A stretch of DNA of 64,000 bases from Ahaetulla prasina (taxonomy: Eukaryota > Chordata > Lepidosauria > Squamata > Colubridae). The notes below the pieces were generated by a model. It was not told the origin of the DNA. It did not search any database and saw only the letters and a list, made by a program, of their open reading frames with translations. Both the position numbers and the translations under genes were made by a program. Location of the stretch: positions 265,579,958-265,643,957 of the forward strand of contig NC_080540.1 of NCBI RefSeq assembly GCF_028640845.1. Direction: 5' to 3'. Shown here in pieces: positions 45,701 to 56,263 of this stretch; position 1 is the stretch's first letter; the number at the start of each line of letters is the position of its first letter.

Positions 45701-46399
45701 AGGAGAGAGCGAATGAGAGAGACAGAGAGAATATCTAGTCAAATGTTAGATTTACATTGCAAAGTAAAGTTGTGAAATAATGACATTGCTCAGAAAACGT
45801 AGATTGCTTTGAAGAAGAAGAAAAAAATCCCACAAACTTAAACTAACCCATTGGCAAAACTCCTTCCTCAGCCTCTTAACCAGTAATTGACTGAAATAAA
45901 AAGCAATAATCCAGCAGAGAAAGGTAGAGGGGGAAAGTCCAAATCAGAATTAATCCAGGACCATACATTCATCTTATTTATTATCCAAAGGATTGAACCT
46001 GTTCCCTAACAAAGCCCCAGCCCAAATCTTGATACTCAGGAACCCTTGTTTAATTAGCTCCTAACCAGCCCCAATATCAAGACAGCCTTGTACCTCCTTT
46101 TCTTTTGCTCCATCCTTATGGAGCCATTTCAGAAATGACCTGTTTGCTTAATGGGAGTCAAGTGGGAACTTGTGCAGAATTACGATGTTCATAATGTAGG
46201 AGTTATTATTGTAACATTTAAATCCAAGTGTTTTTTCATAAGATACCATACTGTATTGTTATTGTGTTTGGTCTTCCATTTGTTAATTTTATATTTGATG
46301 TTACCTCCAAAATTATTTACAATTAATCTATGGAAGTTGTTTTGTGCCATTTCTAGAACATAGAGATTCAAAAAAAGTTTGTTTCTTTTCCCCCCCATC
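45701..46399. other. No recognised feature; possible LTR-like text at 45890-46130
   Basis: The moderately C-rich stretch 45990-46125 (AACAAAGCCCCAGCCCAAAT) differs from its surroundings and might be part of an old LTR, but I found neither ends nor a target duplication. Confidence 0.3.
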
Positions 46400-47180
46400 A
46401 AGTTTTTTACTTTATAACATATAAAAATTTCATTTTCAATTAAACAATGTGCTGTCTGGGTACAAATAGTTTTAGGAGATAGTAATCAGAATATTTACAA
46501 CAGTATTCTTTATATTAGTATTGATTCTATAATCAATATCATCATCATATCCATTTTAACATACCTCCCTTTTATCATTGATTCTTTCCTTATATTTCCG
46601 TTTTTACCTCCTTTTTTTTAATCAGCTAACCAGTATTCAGTTTCTTCCTTTTCCTTAACTGTAAATGTTAGCCTGTCCATTTCTGCACATTCTAGTATTT
46701 TTTAATCACATTTTCATCTGTAGGGATCTCTTCACTTTTCCACTGTTGTGTAAATACAATTCTCGCTGCAATCAATACATATAAAATCAGATATGCGTTC
46801 CCCTTATTGTACTTATCTGGTAAAATGTCTAGCAAAAATATTTCTGGTTTAAAATCATTATGTGGCTTTACCATTTTTTCTAACCATGTATATATTTTTG
46901 TCCAGTACTTTTTTGCTTTTGGGCATGTCCACCACATATGAAAAAAAGTTAGTTTCATCAAGAACTTACTGATTGCTTAATAATTATAAATTTCAGCAAT
47001 TGGTAAAGCAAATTGACAAACAGGTTCTTGGTCCATTAGTAACTTTTTCTGTGACATTTGTGTATTCATTATCTAGCAGTTTTAGGATTACATTTTTAGT
47101 CCTGCTAGAGATTAAAATAAGCATAGAGTAATCTAAGTGACTCAAAACTTGAAAAAAAAGTGAATACTTCACCCCAAAAC
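46400..47180 (-). pseudogene. L1 ORF2 C-terminal end and 3' UTR, decayed
   Basis: The frame 46961-46692 (89 aa, minus) contains TFFHMWWTCPKAKKYWTKIY, the Cys/His-proximal segment of L1 ORF2, then AYLILYVLIAARIVFTQQWK and EIPTDENVIKKY, its C-terminal block. Text to the right of 46961 is more decayed ORF2; text to the left is a 3' UTR. It corresponds to the part following the zinc-knuckle region of 22780-24260. Confidence 0.75.
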
Positions 47181-47365
47181 AATGAAATTTATGCATATAC
47201 AATAGAGCTAGATATAATTTTAACACAAAGATAACATTCTCGGTAACAGTTATCTATATATAGTTCATTGGAGAAAATGAAACCAATATGCATTTAATAC
47301 TTTATTGTTCATTTATTATATATATAATAATATTAATATAATAATCTATAAAAAGCCTCTTGATG

Positions 47366-48084
47366 TGGGTAAAGGAGGAGAGTGCAAAAGTTGGCTTGAA
47401 ACTCAACATTAAGAAAACTAAGATCATGGCATCCAGCCCTCTCAATTCCTGGCAGATAAATGGGGAAGAAATGGAGGTAGTGACAGATTTTATTTTCCTG
47501 GGCTCCAAGATCACCGCAGATGGGGACTGCAGCCAAGAAATTAAAAGACGCTTGCTCCTGGGAAGGAAAGCTATGGCAAATCTAGACAGCATTCTAAAAA
47601 GCAGAGACATCACCCTGCCAACAAAAGTGTGTATAGTCAAGGCTATGGTTTTCCCAGTTGCAATGTATGGCTGTGAAAGTTGGACCATAAGAAAGGCTGA
47701 GCGCCAAAGAATTGAGGCTTTTGAACTATGGTGCTAGAGAAGACTCCTGCGAGTCCCTTGGACTGCAAAGCGAATAAACAAGTCAGTCCTAGAGGAGATC
47801 AACCCTGACTGCTCTTTAGAAAGCCAGATCCTGAAGATGAAACTGAAATACTTTGGCCACCTAATGAGAAGGAAGGACTCACTGGAGAAGAGCCTAAAGC
47901 TGGGAAAGATTGAGGCCAAAAGAAGAAGGGGACGACAGAGAATGAAGTGGCTGGATGGAGTCACTGAAGCAGTAGTCATGAGTTTAAATGGACTCCAGAG
48001 GATGGTAGAGGACTGGAAGGCCTGGAGGAACGTTGTCCATGGGGTCGCAATGGGTCGGACACGACTTCGCAACTAACAACAACA
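47366..48084 (+). pseudogene. BovB LINE ORF2, C-terminal part, with one stop
   Basis: RT-distal coding sequence of a BovB (RTE-clade) LINE: KEESAKVGLKLNIKKTKIMA, FLGSKITADGDCSQEIKRRL, MYGCESWTIRKAERQRIEAF, then FGHLMRRKDSLEKSLKLGKI and WLDGVTEAVVMSLNGLQRM. It reaches the natural end and a (CAA)n tail (AACTAACAACAACAA). A single in-frame TAG at 47735-47737 replaces an expected Trp codon after FELWC; otherwise the frame stays open to the end. The endonuclease and RT catalytic core are absent. Confidence 0.9.
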
Positions 48085-48855
48085 ATTAATTTCCATATAT
48101 TAAAAGCTCCTAGAACAGCTAGATTAGTAAGAAAAATACAAATCTTAGGTCAAATCACAAAGAAGTAGAAAGCAGTAATACCACAAAATACAATATGTTC
48201 CGAAGTTGGGGATAAAAATGCTAAGTGGTTTGATATTACATTGGATTAGATTTTAAGAGCACTCTGCAAAAGTTGTGTGAGAAATTGACTTTTATATCCT
48301 CACTTCTCTTACAAGGTTTTACATTCTCTAAAAATATTCTTCTTAGGGTCAGGGAATGCTGATCAATGGAACGGCCTGTATCACTGAGTTTTGAAAAAAG
48401 AAATTTAATTAGGTGTATTTCATCTTTCTTTAGTGATGCTCAGTGATGCATACTGAAACCTTATTCCCACCCCTGAAATACTTAATGAATTGCCACTCAA
48501 TGTTCACTAATAAGTTCAGAACATATAGGTAGTTGACAAGAAGTTCAAAACATGACAAGTGGTGAAATAATGCATGAACCATTACGTAGTTGATACATTT
48601 TATTCCTTGCAACACTTTTCCCATTCGTAATATGCACATAACATGAATGTTCTGCACAATTACCTGGTAAGTAATATGGATTCTTATTTCACATAATTCT
48701 TCAGAAATGAAGCTGGACAGGAGAGACAGTATGCTGTAATAAATAGATTAGGCCTTACAGGCTTAAAACCACACCACAGTAAACATTGTGGTTATTGTCA
48801 TGGAGCATCCATTTCATAATTAATATTATCTGCAAAACGTTCATAAGACATGTTC
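48085..48855. other. No recognised feature
   Basis: AT-rich spacer with no clear element ends. Confidence 0.5.
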
Positions 48856-48859
48856 ATAA

Positions 48860-49008
48860 GACATGGTGCATAAGAGCACCAGTGTGCCTACCGTTCCTGT
48901 CCTAATGTTCCCTTTAATTGTATCCAATTCTTATGGTTATTTCATGCTTATACTTATATATACTGTTGTGTTATATATATTGTGTTTTTATATATATATA
49001 TATATATT
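48860..49008 (+). mobile_element. CR1/Rex-like LINE 3' UTR
   Basis: GGTGCATAAGAGCACCAGTG, then TGCCTACCGTTCCTGTCCTA match the region after the ORF2 stop of the LINE at 42185. It ends in a (TA)n run directly at a Penelope insertion. Confidence 0.75.
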
Positions 49009-49894
49009 TGTTTTCTGAGGTTTTCACGGGTGTTTGTATATAGGTCTTTGGTTGTTCGGGTTTTCTCCCGTGTAAAATTGGAAGTGTCTTGGCGACGTTT
49101 CAACGAAGTCTCATTCGTCATCTTCAGGCTTCAGCTTCGTGCTTCTGGGAGCAATGTGTGATCGCAGCTGTTTCTTCCTTTTAACTGCTAGTGGGGGTTT
49201 GAACTGATTGGGTGGGAGCTTGGCTGTGCTCTGATTGGCTGGGGGTTTTTTTGTGCTCTGATTGGCTGGGGGTGTGTCCTGTTTGAGTGGGGGCTTGGTT
49301 GTGCTCAGTTTAGTCTGTGTTGCAGGGGGATTTGAGCTGGTGAGCTGCATAGCTGTTGTTTGGCTTTGTGGTTGTGCTACATCTTCATAGTGGGTGTCAG
49401 TCTGCTGCATGAATGGATTGGAGGGGTTTGAAATGGCTAATGTTGCAGCTGCGGTCTGGCTTCTGGTCCTTGGTCGTGCTTCATGATCAGTGTGGGTTTG
49501 GGTCTGCTTTCTGGGTGGATGTGCGGTGGTGACATCCTGTGTGGACTTCGTGAGGGTGGGTCTGATGTCATTCCTCGTGTTAGGGACTCGTTTGTCAATA
49601 AGGGCGGGTTTCCAAATGGCTGGTAGGCGGGAGGTGTCATCTCATTTGTTCATGCTGTGTGGACGTTTTTCTATCTCAATGGCTTCTCTGATTATTCTGT
49701 TGTTAAAGTGTTCAGTTTTGGCGATAGCTCTGGTCTTTTTAAAGTCAATATCATGTCCTGTGACTTTAAAGTGTTGGACCAGGGAAGAAGTTGGTTCCTC
49801 TTTTTTGAATGAGTTCTTGTGTTCTTCAATGCGTGCACTTATTCTTCTGTTGGTTTGTCCAATGTATGTGGTGGGGCAGGCGGTGCATGGGATT
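49009..49894 (-). pseudogene. Penelope-like element: GIY-YIG endonuclease and 3' end
   Basis: On the minus strand the protein starts CTACPTTYIGQTNRRISARI, the YIG half of a GIY-YIG nuclease, then EEHKNSFKKEEPTSSLVQHF and KVTGHDIDFKKTRAIAKTEH. One TGA follows HSMNK (near 49648), then a Thr/Pro-rich tail to EDDE at 49111. Penelope retroelements use this nuclease to nick the target for reverse transcription. The RT domain is missing (5'-truncated). The GIY half lies in the opposite orientation at 49895-50009. Confidence 0.8.
49094..49127 (-). ncRNA. Hammerhead-like motif in second Penelope copy
   Basis: Same layout as 42815-42848: CTGAAGA, stem GACGAA/TTCGTT, GAAACGTC. The single difference in the stem turns a G-C into a G-U pair, so pairing is kept. 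Confidence 0.45.
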
Positions 49895-50009
49895 CAAGGA
49901 GTATATGAAATCCCATGCACCGCCTGCCCCACCACATGCATCAAGGAGTATATGAAATCCCATGCACCGCCTGCCCCACCACATACATCAAGGAGTATAT
50001 GAAATCCCA
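49895..50009 (+). repeat. 47-bp tandem repeat of the Penelope GIY segment, inverted
   Basis: CAAGGAGTATATGAAATCCC starts at 49895, 49942 and 49989 (period 47, last copy partial). It encodes the nuclease segment ...GVYEIPCTACPTTYI on the plus strand, opposite to the rest of the element. With the minus-strand copy ending at 49891 it makes an inverted repeat. Confidence 0.85.
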
Positions 50010-51361
50010 GTATATAAAAATAGCCACTATCTTCTTCATTAAAATTGATGCTCCACCAGATTTGAATGTTCTAACTCTTGTGGTCTTTTTTTTTTTAAAC
50101 AATTCCTAACTATGAAAAAATTCTTAACGTAGCTTCACAGTAAGGTGAGGGAGAAGGAAGGGAACAATCTCATTCTTTAGAGTGGAGATACAAATAATAT
50201 GGCTTGAAATACATAAAATACATAAAATCAATCAACATCTCTTTTTGGGCGGAGGGGTGTTGTTGATGGTGGAATAATTAAGGAGAAAAAATAATGTCTA
50301 ATTATCTTAACATTGCAGGGTTTTAAAGGTACACATTTTATTTCTTAAGACTCCCATTCCCAACAAAACAGTGCCAGTTTTTTGGCACATGGACCTTGAT
50401 ATGTTCATAAAGTCTGGTGTGGCTCTCAAGACAATGGAAAGTCCTCTTGGCCATGAGCAAGACAAGGCTGTCTGGATTTCTTTTGGGGGCCTGTGGAAAG
50501 GAGGCAGCTGGTTATAGTAGACTCTGCTGTGTTGTTTTCTTTGCATTGTGATATTTTTATGGATTAGTGTATACATTTATCATGGACTGGGAAAAAAAGT
50601 TTGATCTTATTAAGAAATCTGCATGTTTGAACAGGGACAGAAAGGCTCTCAGGACACAATGCTATCCTGGTCTGAGATTCCAGCCTGAAGTTTGCAGTAG
50701 GTTATGTGAATGGCCACACCAGTTTAACAGAATTTCTCTTCTGTTTTCTGTTTGTTTTTAAGGAAATGTTGAAAAGAGAACTTTTGTGGGACCCATCATA
50801 TATGGAAAATAAAGAGATTCTCCTCTCCTGTCATTAATAGGACACAGGCATATGAATCTGTGTCTTAAATTTCCACCTCCCCAAAAGAAAATACACGGTA
50901 GCTAGGATTTGGAATACAGCAGGCACCCTTCAGAACAAATAAAGAGGAAGAGGCATGATACACATGAGATCAGCAGTGCAGCTGTTATTGGCAGCCAGTA
51001 ATCTGCCTCTCATCAGCATGGAAAGAAGTGGAATATTTGATCTCATTGAACATATTCCATAAGATCGATATTGCCTGTATTGAGTGGAAAATGGTTGAGT
51101 TAGTTGAGAATGCAGATGTCACCAAATCTTGTTGTTTTGCAAATATTTTAACTAGTGGTTTTTTTTAAAAGTTTTGGTATCTCACTAACATATTCACTGC
51201 AGATCATGTGTTGTAAAACAAGCAATTGGCAATATGTACAGACCTCATATAGAAGTTAAGAATGTGTGAATATGGGAAACCAGAGATCCAACCAGAAAAT
51301 CTTTAGCTACAAATTTACTTGGTAGCACTGCTCACGAAGTCAACATTAGAAAGCTATTCCC
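50010..51361. other. No recognised feature
   Basis: Mostly AT-rich. 50330-50540 is more balanced in composition and has an 89-aa minus frame, but I recognise no exon signals or family. Confidence 0.4.
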
Positions 51362-52554
51362 AGTGCCGGCCCTCTGGTGGTGTTTGGTCAGGTTCCTCGG
51401 ACAGGCCTGCCCGGTGGAGGGGCAGACCTTGGATTGGACCTGGACCTTGAGGAGGAGTGGCCGGCCTGAGAGGCCTGGACTATCCTGGTAGGATAGGAGT
51501 GGGGGCGTTGAGGTTTCCTGGCCTATTAGGCCTGCTCTTCTTGGGATTACAATTGGTGTTTTACCATCTTCAACACCTTATCATCTGTAATCTGCATTGT
51601 CATCTGCATTTATGCATTTATGCATTTATGGCGGTACATTATGGCGTGGAAGAAGACTGGAGACCGATCTGTGATCTACAGGAGTTCTATTTTATTCTTA
51701 TTTCTGGACGTAACTTTCTGGACGTGTTTACTTGAAACATCTAATTGGAAACATCTGTGGACACCGCTGTTAGGAGAGTAATACCACCTCCCCAGGTCAT
51801 GGATTTTAGGACTGAGCTCTGGGCAGAGCAGTAGTACCTTTGTCATCATGGACTTTGCTCTGCCTATGTTCCAGCTTTATCATCTTTAAGCCAGCCACCA
51901 TTTGATCATCATTAGTCAATGGGTGTCCATTTGATTTTGGCATGACATTTGACCACTCCGGACAGCATCGCCTCTCGTCGGCCTCTATCCTCTATTTATG
52001 CACTTTACTTATGGGATATTCACTTGAACTCTTGCGCCTGCAGTGCCCCGCCTCGCAGGAATGGCCCGCCGCACTATCAAGGGCCGGCCTCAATGACGGG
52101 TCTTGGGACCCACAGAGGTGGCATGCGAGCCTTTGGGGTTTTAGATAGGGTTTTAAGGGAGGGAGGTTAGGGCGGGCGTTGGGGTAGCCCGTCGGGTGGG
52201 GAGCCAGTCCTCGCGCGTGCTCGTGGCGGTTTTTAGCGGGTTCGGAGGTTAGGGGAGATTACGTTCCTGTTGGTGAGGGTGGTCGATTTGCACGGTAAGT
52301 GGGAGGGGCAGATATGGCGGAAGGGGGGGATCATATCGTCCTAGGGGGGCGCGCGCTCGATGTTTGCAGGCGATCGCGCGCCCCGATCCCTCGTCCTTTT
52401 CCCGTTCCCCGGATGGTCAAGACCCTCAGAGCCTGGGCCTTGCTGATGTTATGCAACGCGTCCGTCCGTAGTCAATAAGGCCCCTAATATCGATCTTATT
52501 CAGGGGCGCCTGCGGACCTTATAGGCGGAACCCTGGCTGGGCAGGGAAGGGGGA

Positions 52555-53028
52555 GTGCCCCTTGTCGAGATGTGCCCGCCGGGCTTCCGTGCATTCCATC
52601 AGCCGAGGGCTCAGGGTAGGGGTGGGGGGGTGGCGGTTGTGATTAGAGAGAGTCTAGAGCCGAGGGAGACCACTGTACCTCAGATTGCCGGGTGTGAATC
52701 CCTCCTTGTGAGATGGGGCCATAGGTGTCAGATGGGTTTGCTGATCACGTACCTGGCTCCTTGCTGCGTGTCAGCTGCCCTGCCCGAGCTCTTGGAGGTG
52801 CTGGCTGGAGTGGCAGTTGAGACCCCCAGACTTTTAGTCATGGGGGATTTTAACTTGCCATCTTCCGGCTCGTCATCAACGGCAGCTCGGGAGTTCATGG
52901 CTTCCATGACGGCCTTGGACCTGACCCAAGTAGTGGATGGCCCTACTCACATCGGGGTGGCACTCTGGACTTGGTTTTGTCTCTGGTCAGTGGTTGAGAG
53001 ATCTGGACTTAAAGGAAATAGTCATTGA
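52555..53028 (+). pseudogene. L2 LINE apurinic-type endonuclease fragment
   Basis: The exonuclease-III-like nuclease that nicks target DNA. Present in the 157-aa frame: GGGVAVVIRE (23-32), VMGDFNLPS (95-103, with catalytic GDFN) and DLTQVVDGPTHIG (near 119-131). The SDH-type catalytic end (WSDHSS, near 53040) is in another frame because of a small indel near 52965. The inverted copy at 54532-55160 keeps the whole order in one frame, confirming this break. Confidence 0.75.
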
Positions 53029-53600
53029 ACCTTTGTCATGGTCAGATCACTCTTCTTCGCCTGGACTTTCTGACCGCCATTCACCACCGCAGGGAGGCGG
53101 AGCCGTCGTTGGTTCCGTCCCAGGCGCCTGATGGACCGGAGGGTTCAGGACGAGCTTGGGCCATTTCCTGGCGGTCTGGCTCACGGCTCGGCTGAGGAAC
53201 TTGTTGCGGCCTGGGAACGGGCGGCGGGGCCTTAGACCGTGTCGTGCCTTTGCGGCCTCTGACCGGCGCAGGTCCCAACCGGCTCCTTGGTTCTCCGAGG
53301 AGTTGAGGGGATGAAGCGCCGGAGAAGCGCCTAGAGAGTTCCTGGAGGTCTGGCCGTTCGGAGGCTGATCGGACACTAGTGAAGTCCTATACTAGGGCTT
53401 ACCTAGTGGCAATGAGGAAGCGAGGCGTAGCTCGCCTCCTCCCTCATTGCATCGGCAGATAACCGCCCAGCCGCCCTGTTTGGGTGACTCGCTCCCTTTT
53501 ACATCAGGGGCGGGATGACCCGTTGCAGGGGCGTGCTGAGGAGTTTATGATTATCTATACGATAAAATCGTTCAACCGGGAGGTCTAGATCAAGATTGCA

Positions 53601-54527
53601 GTGGCCGCTGAGGGTGGTCTTGGGGATATTTTATGGGATGAGTTTGACCCTGTCGCTCCCGAGGACATGGACAGGCTGCTGGGGAGGTTGAATGCCACCA
53701 CATGTTTACTGGACCCGTGCCCCTCCTGGCTGGTACTGGCCACTCAGGAGGTGACACGAGGCTGGCTCCAGGCTATTATGAGCGCTTCCTTGGTGGAGGG
53801 AGTCTTTCCGACCGCCTTGAAAAAGGCGGTGGTGAGACCCCTCCTCAAGAAGCCTTCCCTGGACCCGGCTGTTTTAGGTAATTATCGTCCGGTCTCCAAC
53901 CTTCCCTTCGTGGCGAAGGTTGTAGAGGGTATGGTGGCATATCAGTTTCCCTTGCACCTGGATGAAACTGTCTATCTAGACCCGTTCCAGTCCGGCTTCC
54001 GGCCCGGTTACAGCACTGAGACGGCTTTGGTCGCGTTGGTGGATGATCTCTGGAGGGCCAGGGATAGGGGATGCTCCTCTGCCCTGGTCCTATTAGACCT
54101 CTCAGCGGCTTTTGATACCATCGACCATGGTATCCTGCTGCGGTTGGAGGGATTGGGAGTGGGAGGCACCGTTTATCGGTGGTTCTCCTCTATCTCTCCG
54201 ATCGGTCGCATGAGCGGTGTTGACAGGGGGCAGAGGTCGGCTCGAGACACCTCACTTGTGGGGTGCCGCGGGGTCGATCCTCTCGCCCCTTCTGTTCAAC
54301 ATCTATGTAAACCGCTGGGTGAGATCATCAGTGGCTTCGGTGTGAGGTACCAGCTGTGCGCTGATGACACCCAGCTGTACTTTCACACGGGCCACCCCAG
54401 CGAAGCTATCGAAGTGTTGTCCCGGTGCTTGGAAGCCGTACGGGTCTGGATGGGGAGAAACAGGCTCAGGCTCAATCCCTCCAAGACAGAGTGGCTGTGG
54501 ATGCGGCATCTCGGTACAGTCAGCTGA
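53601..54527 (+). pseudogene. L2 LINE reverse transcriptase, damaged
   Basis: The 308-aa frame holds RT blocks in order: NYRPVSNLPFVAKVVE (94-109), DPFQSGFRPGYSTETALVAL (127-146), VLLDLSAAFDTIDHG (163-177, first catalytic Asp 166) and QLCADDTQLYF (251-261, catalytic Asp pair 255-256, with Cys where Tyr is usual). Between 210 and 236 the normal block with PQGSILSPLLFN is read in another frame (local compensating indels), so the palm is disrupted. The last residues run into the inverted junction. Inactive by inspection. Confidence 0.8.
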
Positions 54528-54544
54528 GTCCTCAGCTGACTGTC
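54519..54544. repeat. 12-bp inverted repeat at the L2 inversion junction
   Basis: CAGTCAGCTGAG, a 2-nt spacer TC, then CTCAGCTGACTG. It sits where the plus-strand RT meets the minus-strand endonuclease copy. Confidence 0.9.
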
Positions 54545-55185
54545 GGGCAGTCATTGGCCCCGATGGAGAGGTCGCAACTAGTTCTTCGGTCGTGCCGTGG
54601 GCAAGATCCTCAGGAAACGGCCCAAGCTCCGTCTGGAACCTCTCAGGGTCCATCAGGCACCTGGGACGGAACCAACGTATTGGTTCCGTCTCCCTGCGGT
54701 GGTGAGTAGCGGTCTGAAAGTCTAGGCGGAGGAGAAAATGATCTGACCATGACACCGGTAACGTCACTAAATCTCTTACTACCAGATCATTAAACCACTG
54801 TCCAGAGATAGAAATCAGGTCCAGCGCGGATCCCCCCATGTGGGTAGGGCCATCAGTTATTTGAACCAGGTCCAAGGCCGTCATGGAAGCCTGGAACTCC
54901 TGAACCACTGTCGACGACAAGCCGGCCGATGGCAAGTTGAAGTCACCCATGACCAAAAGTCTGGGGAACTCCATTGCCACCCCGGCTAGCACCTCCAGCA
55001 GCTCAGGCAGGGCTGTAGTCATGTAGCAAGGAGCCAGGTACGCGATCAACAGACCCATCTGATTCTTATGGCCCCACTTCACAAGAAGGGATTCGCAGCC
55101 GGCTATCTGAGGAACAGTGGTCTCTCTCGGCTCCAGACCCTCTTTCATAACAACCGCCACCCCTCCACCCCTACCCTTTGTATAG
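54532..55185 (-). pseudogene. Inverted L2 endonuclease segment
   Basis: From 55160 leftward on the minus strand: MAVVMKEGLEPRETT, VMGDFNLPS, DLVQITDGPTHMGGSALDL, VSWSDHFLLRLDFQTA, then linker to about 54540. It is the same region as 52630-53220 on the other strand and keeps the full nuclease frame, including the GDFN and SDH catalytic motifs. The minus-strand frame continues to 54303 into antisense of the plus-strand RT; that extension is meaningless. Confidence 0.8.
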
Positions 55186-55189
55186 AGTA

Positions 55190-55557
55190 TAGGAGAACAC
55201 TAATGTGATGATATGTAAATGGTCACAGTCATGCAGAAGACTTGAATAAGAATTGTTTAATTGTTAAAACTCAATAAAAAATATGAAAGAAAGAGGAAAA
55301 TAAAAAAAATAATTAATTTAAAAGGGAACTATTCAAACTACAAGTCTTCTAATCCTACATTCCACATTATAAACGAAAAAAAGAAAATAGGAGGAGCGGG
55401 AGTTGCAAGTGGAATGAATGTTCAATGATATGCTGGCTGCGAAATTCTGAAAATGGAAGTCACTTTAAAGTTGCCAAGTTTGAGAAATACTGCCCTAAAC
55501 TATTGCCCAAATGGCTGCTTCAGAAGGAAAGTTAAAAGTATGAATCAACTTTTGAAA
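55190..55557. other. Spacer left of the LTR element
   Basis: AT-rich, A-rich text at 55260-55320; no feature recognised. Confidence 0.5.
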
Positions 55558-55562
55558 TTATC

Positions 55563-55737
55563 TGTTAAGTTTGGGCAATGAAGAGGCAGGAGATGATACA
55601 AGTGACAACAGCTCTTTAGTTTATTGTGATCCCAGTGAAAACCAACAGGCAAAACCCCTCTTTAAATAGTAATTTGGCTGAGGCACCAGCCAATCAGCAA
55701 CATGCTTTTTTCCCGCCTAAAATTCAAATACATTACA
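55563..55737 (-). repeat. 3' LTR (175 bp)
   Basis: On the minus strand it starts TGTAATGTATTTGAATTTTA and ends CCAAACTTAACA. Preceded by TTATC. A TTTAAATAG stretch near 55661 may belong to its promoter. Confidence 0.93.
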
Positions 55738-55750
55738 CTCCTCCCCTCCC
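55738..55750 (-). other. Polypurine tract
   Basis: Reads GGGAGGGGAGGAG on the minus strand and directly abuts the 3' LTR, as needed for plus-strand DNA priming. Confidence 0.85.
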
Positions 55751-55906
55751 AGAACACATTTTACCATATTTACATAATTTCTACATAACATTTGCATGTT
55801 ATCTCTCCACGTAGTCACGCAGGTAGACAGGGCGTCTCCTAACTCTTTCTGACCTGCGCAATTCATTCCCTGGGAGTGAGTCGAGCTGGTCGGAGGGACT
55901 GTTTGT

Positions 55907-56263
55907 TCATCCCAGCTCCTCCTCTGGGCCCTCTGGCCTTGGATTATTTGCAGAGTCGTCCCTGCTGTCCTCTGGAGGAACCGGTTGGCATCGCTGGACT
56001 TCTTCAGCCTCAGCTAAGTCCTCCAACCGCTTCGGGGTTGAGCTAGCTGTTGGTTCAAATATTTGGTAGTCAGGGTCTGGCTGTTTGGTTTCTGGATCGT
56101 TTTGTATCCTTTTTCGTAACTGATCTATGTGGCGTCTCCACACTCGGCCATCCCCCATGTCCACTAAGTATGACTTTGGGCCCGTCACTCCTACAATTGT
56201 TCCCCTAAGCCACGCTGGGCCCTCACTATAGTTATGTACCCATACCGGGTCACCTGTTGTCAT
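55907..56263 (-). pseudogene. Integrase C-terminal domain
   Basis: A 118-aa frame with GDPVWVHNYSEGPAWLRG (4-21), TGPKSYLVDMGDGRVWRRHI (27-46) and DQLRKR (47-52), the SH3-like/GPY-type end of gypsy integrases, then a Pro/Glu-rich tail. It is one reading frame out from the integrase core at 56260-57855, whose frame ends at TGA there. The break appears to be a small indel just upstream. Confidence 0.8.

Larger units (their letters stand above)
51362..54531 (+). mobile_element. L2-type LINE, decayed, 3'-incomplete
   Basis: A GC-rich, CpG-containing 5' region (51362-52550) leads into an endonuclease (about 52555-53080), a linker, and an RT (53601-54527). The copy stops within the RT domain soon after the thumb-proximal NPSKTEWLW segment, where an inverted endonuclease segment begins. 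The expected L2 3' UTR is absent. Domain order and RT wording (VLLDLSAAFDTIDHGILL) fit the L2/CR1 group. Confidence 0.75.

Noticed and set aside
45530..45775. 81-aa frame rich in EGRK
   Set aside because: Translation of the AAGG microsatellite.
47734..48072. 112-aa minus-strand frame
   Set aside because: Antisense shadow of the BovB ORF2.
53047..53376. Pro/Arg-rich minus-strand frames
   Set aside because: Antisense of the GC-rich L2 linker between endonuclease and RT.
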